A DNA stretch of 64,000 nucleotides from Pseudomonas umsongensis (GTDB lineage: Bacteria > Pseudomonadota > Gammaproteobacteria > Pseudomonadales > Pseudomonadaceae), in the NCBI RefSeq assembly GCF_002236105.1, contig NZ_NIWU01000003.1, forward strand, positions 560,501 to 624,500, written 5' to 3'. Position 1 is the first letter of the stretch. The number at the start of each line of letters is the position of its first letter. The notes under the pieces are model-generated. The model was not told the DNA's origin, did not search any database, and was given only the letters and a program-made list of their open reading frames with translations. The position numbers and the translations under genes are program-made. This document shows, one piece after another, positions 61,112 through 64,000 of the stretch.

Positions 61112-63541
61112 TCATTTTATCGCTTGCCAAGGTGCGCCGGGTGCAGGGGTGTTCGCCAGGCAGCGCCAGCCACCGTCGGCCTGGATCAATCGCTCAACTG
61201 CGGCCAGTAGTGCGGCGCGATCGGTCAGGAGAATGGCCTGGGGCAACTGCATCAGATAATCCGACGGGCGGCCCGCCAGTTTGCCCTGCCAGAGCATTTC
61301 CGCGGCCTGGATTGTCGTCAGGGCGGCGCTGGAAAACTGATCTGCCAGGGCTTGGCGTTGGGCGATGAAGGCATTCTCGTCGAGTGCCTGCACCAACGCC
61401 GGCAATGCGCTGAGGAATTGTTCGATGTGCTGCACGAGCTCTGCAGCGACAACGTTCGGCGATTGCACTCCTAACAGCATCCCGGTCTGCCCGTGGATCT
61501 GGCGCAGGGCACTGAACACTGCGTAGCCCAACTGCAACTCTACCCGCAGGCGCTGATAGAAGGGCGTCTGACAGAGATGGGCGAGCAGACGCCAGGCGGC
61601 TTCGTCGGCCAGTTCCTGGGTGGCGGTCGGACAGAACAGCAACAGTGCGTGTTCGCTGGACTCGGTCTCTATAGTGCTCCACAAGTGCTGCGCATGAATG
61701 GACGGTGTGGGTGCCTGTTGCGTCTCCGCAGTACCCGGCACGCGGCTCAACACCAGCCCCATGGCCGTTTGAGTCTGGGTAGAAAAACCGCTCGCCAGGC
61801 CTGTCCAGCGAGCACTCGCCCACAGTTGCGCCAGGTTGTCCGATTCGGGCGTAAGCTCAAGGCAGTGATCGGGCAGCACCTTGAGTAGCTGTCGAATCGG
61901 CATCAACGCGGGGCGGGCTGGTGATAGCTGTGATAATGCTGCCTCAGGTTGGGTCAGCAGGCCTAACGCGTGTTCGAGGATGCTGGGCATCGGTGCTTGC
62001 AGGCCGGTCATTTTCAACAGCCATTGATTGCCCGATGCACCGAAGGAAAAGTCCACGCCGGCCTGACCTGCGTCTTCGCGCAACGCTTGCAGGTTGTCTT
62101 CCAGACGCGATTGAAGGCTGGCGCCGGGGGCCGCCTCAAGGCACCAGCGCAGATACACCGCGCCTTGCGCGGTGTTATCCGGCAGCGCCTGGCTGAATTG
62201 CATTGGCGAACGTTCGCGGCGGCTACGTGAGCGGTCTTGGGCAAAGGTACGCAGGCCCCGGTGGGCGCTGGTTTGTCCGCGAATCAAGCCGGCATTGGGT
62301 GCTGCTGCTTCGCTTTGCAGGAACGGATTGGGCGCGGGCAGTTGCCACGGGCCGGTGAAGTTATCCACAGCACCGATTATTTCCAGGATCGCCTTGAGGG
62401 CGGTCACTCCGACTTCGGATAACCCTGTCTCGCGCTCTTCGCTGTCCTGTCGGGCCAGTTGCAAGGCACTGCTGACACCTTGCTGGCGCTTGCGCAACGC
62501 CGCATATTCCTCGCGTAACCCGCGCCAATCCTGTCGGGCGAAAAAGCCCAGCCAGTCCTGCAATTGCTCGCCAATCCCGGTCGCCGGTGCATTGGCAGGC
62601 AGCGTGAACTCAATGTGCAACAGGGCTTGTCCAGCGAACTGATACAAGGAGCGTGCCTTGAGATTTTCGGCCCGGCCCTGTTTGCGCAGTTCGGCCAACA
62701 GCCCACCAGGTTTCGCGCAATTCAGCCAATGGCACAGAAAGTCCAGTGCTTCGGGCGATGAGTCGGGTAATGCATCAAGGGCAAACAGCAGGTCCAGCCG
62801 GTGCTCGCCGGTCTGTTGATAACGGTTGTCTGCCCCAGCCATCAGCGGTGTAGGCGCTTGTTGCGCAACCTTCTCGCCCTTGGCAATGACGTTGCCGAAT
62901 GCTTCGGCCAGCAGCCTCAACTCATCAAGGCTCTGGGGGCCGACAAGGCTCAAGGTCATTTGTCCGGTCTGGTAATAACGCTGGTAATAATCCTGCAGGG
63001 CCTGCTGGAATTCAGGTTGCGGCACCGCCAGGCTGTCGCGGTTGCCGGCATGAAAACCGCGCAACGGATGCGCGTCGCTAAGCCCGTCCAGCAGGGCCAG
63101 TTGCTGTTGCGCCGCGGCATCTTGCGACCAGGCGATGAATTCCGCGTGGAGCACTTCCCGTTCCCGGTGCTGGTCGTCCAGGTCCATCCGGGGATGGGCG
63201 AGCATGTCTGCCAGCCGCTCAAGACCCTCGGCAAACGCCTGGGTAGGCAGCTCGAAAAAGTAATCGGTGGTGCGCTCGCAGGTTTGCGCATTCACTTGGC
63301 CGCCATGGCGCTGGACGAAAGCCATCAGCCCTCGATCGGCGGCAAAGCGCTCGGTGCCGAGAAACATCAGGTGTTCAAGAAAGTGCGCCAGTCCAGGCCA
63401 GGCCAACGGCACATCATGGCTGCCGGCGGCAACTCGCAACGCCCCCGCGCAGCGCTTCAAATCCGGGGCATGACGCAGCGTCACCCGCAAGCCGTTGGCC
63501 AGGGTTTCAGTGTGGGGGCGAGGGTGATTCAGCGCAGGCAT
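61112..63541 (-). CDS. pqqF: PqqF-type M16 zinc peptidase
   Basis: The ~809-residue protein is an M16 (insulinase-like) peptidase with the inverted zinc motif HFLEH (H53, E56, H57) in GLAHFLEHLMFLGTERF and the downstream REREVLHAEF glutamates. Three further M16-like repeats follow. PqqF, often with PqqG elsewhere, cleaves the cross-linked PqqA. I use ATG 63541 (GGAAG upstream); a GTG at 63547 is possible. In this cluster it is placed upstream of pqqA, the P. fluorescens order. Confidence 0.93.
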   Translation of the reverse strand: MPALNHPRPHTETLANGLRVTLRHAPDLKRCAGALRVAAGSHDVPLAWPGLAHFLEHLMFLGTERFAADRGLMAFVQRHGGQVNAQTCERTTDYFFELPTQAFAEGLERLADMLAHPRMDLDDQHREREVLHAEFIAWSQDAAAQQQLALLDGLSDAHPLRGFHAGNRDSLAVPQPEFQQALQDYYQRYYQTGQMTLSLVGPQSLDELRLLAEAFGNVIAKGEKVAQQAPTPLMAGADNRYQQTGEHRLDLLFALDALPDSSPEALDFLCHWLNCAKPGGLLAELRKQGRAENLKARSLYQFAGQALLHIEFTLPANAPATGIGEQLQDWLGFFARQDWRGLREEYAALRKRQQGVSSALQLARQDSEERETGLSEVGVTALKAILEIIGAVDNFTGPWQLPAPNPFLQSEAAAPNAGLIRGQTSAHRGLRTFAQDRSRSRRERSPMQFSQALPDNTAQGAVYLRWCLEAAPGASLQSRLEDNLQALREDAGQAGVDFSFGASGNQWLLKMTGLQAPMPSILEHALGLLTQPEAALSQLSPARPALMPIRQLLKVLPDHCLELTPESDNLAQLWASARWTGLASGFSTQTQTAMGLVLSRVPGTAETQQAPTPSIHAQHLWSTIETESSEHALLLFCPTATQELADEAAWRLLAHLCQTPFYQRLRVELQLGYAVFSALRQIHGQTGMLLGVQSPNVVAAELVQHIEQFLSALPALVQALDENAFIAQRQALADQFSSAALTTIQAAEMLWQGKLAGRPSDYLMQLPQAILLTDRAALLAAVERLIQADGGWRCLANTPAPGAPWQAIK

Positions 63542-63589
63542 GAGCACTTCCAGAACAGAGAAGTGCCAATGCTAGCGGATAACGGTGGC

Positions 63590-64000
63590 TCAGCGCTTGT
63601 TCAGCGCGCCGTAAAGCTCGGGGCGGCGATCGTTCAGGTAGCGATTGGCGGCGCGCGAGTCGAGCATCAACTGACGATCCAGCTCCCCGACAATCAGTGC
63701 TTCATCGAGTCCCGCCTGGGCGATGCGGCTGCCGTCCGGTGCGGCGACGCTGCTTTGGCCGCAGTACTGGATATCGCCTTCGTGCCCGCAATAGTTGGCA
63801 TAAGCCACGTAGCACTGATTTTCGTAGGCCCGGGCACGTACGGTGACATCAGCGATGAAGTCGAACGGGGTCATGTTGGCGGTCGGTACCAGGATCAGCT
63901 CGGCGCCAGCCAGGGCCAGGCGCCGGGTATTTTCCGGAAACTCGAGGTCGTAGCAGATCAGGAACCCGAGCTTCCAGCCGTTGAGTTCCACGATCGGGAA
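63590..64000 (-). CDS. Carbon-nitrogen hydrolase (nitrilase superfamily), truncated by the window end
   Basis: The C-terminal ~136 residues are visible; the start lies beyond base 64,000. The segment FLICYDLEFPE contains the nucleophilic cysteine of the nitrilase superfamily, and VRARAYENQCYVAYANYCG follows. The catalytic Glu and Lys must lie in the missing part. It ends 49 bases before pqqF on the same strand and is commonly found beside pqqF in pseudomonads. Substrate unknown. Confidence 0.85.
   Translation of the reverse strand, partial: FPIVELNGWKLGFLICYDLEFPENTRRLALAGAELILVPTANMTPFDFIADVTVRARAYENQCYVAYANYCGHEGDIQYCGQSSVAAPDGSRIAQAGLDEALIVGELDRQLMLDSRAANRYLNDRRPELYGALNKR

Overview
The window is a gamma-proteobacterial chromosome segment from a Pseudomonas of the P. 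fluorescens group. The evidence is the P. fluorescens-type PhoX, the pqqFABCDE locus, the bioBFHCD cluster, the gbc/sox betaine genes, the many REP elements with a GCGAGCAGGCTCGCTCCCAC-like core, and a GC-rich codon bias. I saw no rRNA, tRNA, CRISPR array, prophage or intact insertion sequence. It is mostly ordinary core metabolism, and the most unusual signals lie between genes.

Region 1 (1-17,085) is a one-carbon and quaternary-amine catabolic block. It holds the end of an ETF alpha gene and an ETF beta gene (dimethylglycine electron transfer), a GNAT acetyltransferase, divergent gbcA/gbcB (glycine betaine demethylation), ltaE, a TraX-family gene, then glyA-soxBDAG, purU and fdhA. Together these strip methyl groups from betaine down to glycine, convert glycine to serine, and dispose of the formaldehyde and formyl-THF produced. 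An ~800 bp gene-free stretch (1488-2294) carries a degenerate tandem repeat with four perfect DnaA boxes. A second, smaller DnaA-box cluster lies at 34,150-34,296.

Region 2 (17,086-30,850) holds a secreted DUF2780 protein with a Gly-Thr microsatellite tail, a PlsC-like acyltransferase, a DUF785 peptidase-like protein, a GST, a hydroxamate-siderophore-type uptake unit (ECF sigma, FecR-like anti-sigma, TonB receptor, PepSY reductase-like protein), a DnaQ-type exonuclease with a CBS/DUF294 protein, a lone receiver protein and an EamA exporter.

Region 3 (30,900-52,800) holds glcB, a GcvR-like ACT protein, rarD, srkA, phoX, modE, comF, the biotin cluster bioBFHCD, an orphan flagellar-rod-like small protein, and three paralogous long acyl-CoA dehydrogenases. 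The first dehydrogenase has a PsrA-type operator, and a GGDEF cyclase sits between the first and second.

Region 4 (53,000-64,000) holds a LysR regulator divergent from a class III aminotransferase, a Pmp3-like peptide, and the PQQ locus on the minus strand: a carbon-nitrogen hydrolase (cut by the window end), pqqF, pqqA (24 codons), pqqB, pqqC, pqqD, pqqE and an S9 peptidase.

REP-type palindromes punctuate nearly every intergenic gap, including gaps inside the sox and pqq operons. All functional calls come from reading motifs by eye and from remembered family knowledge; no search was run.
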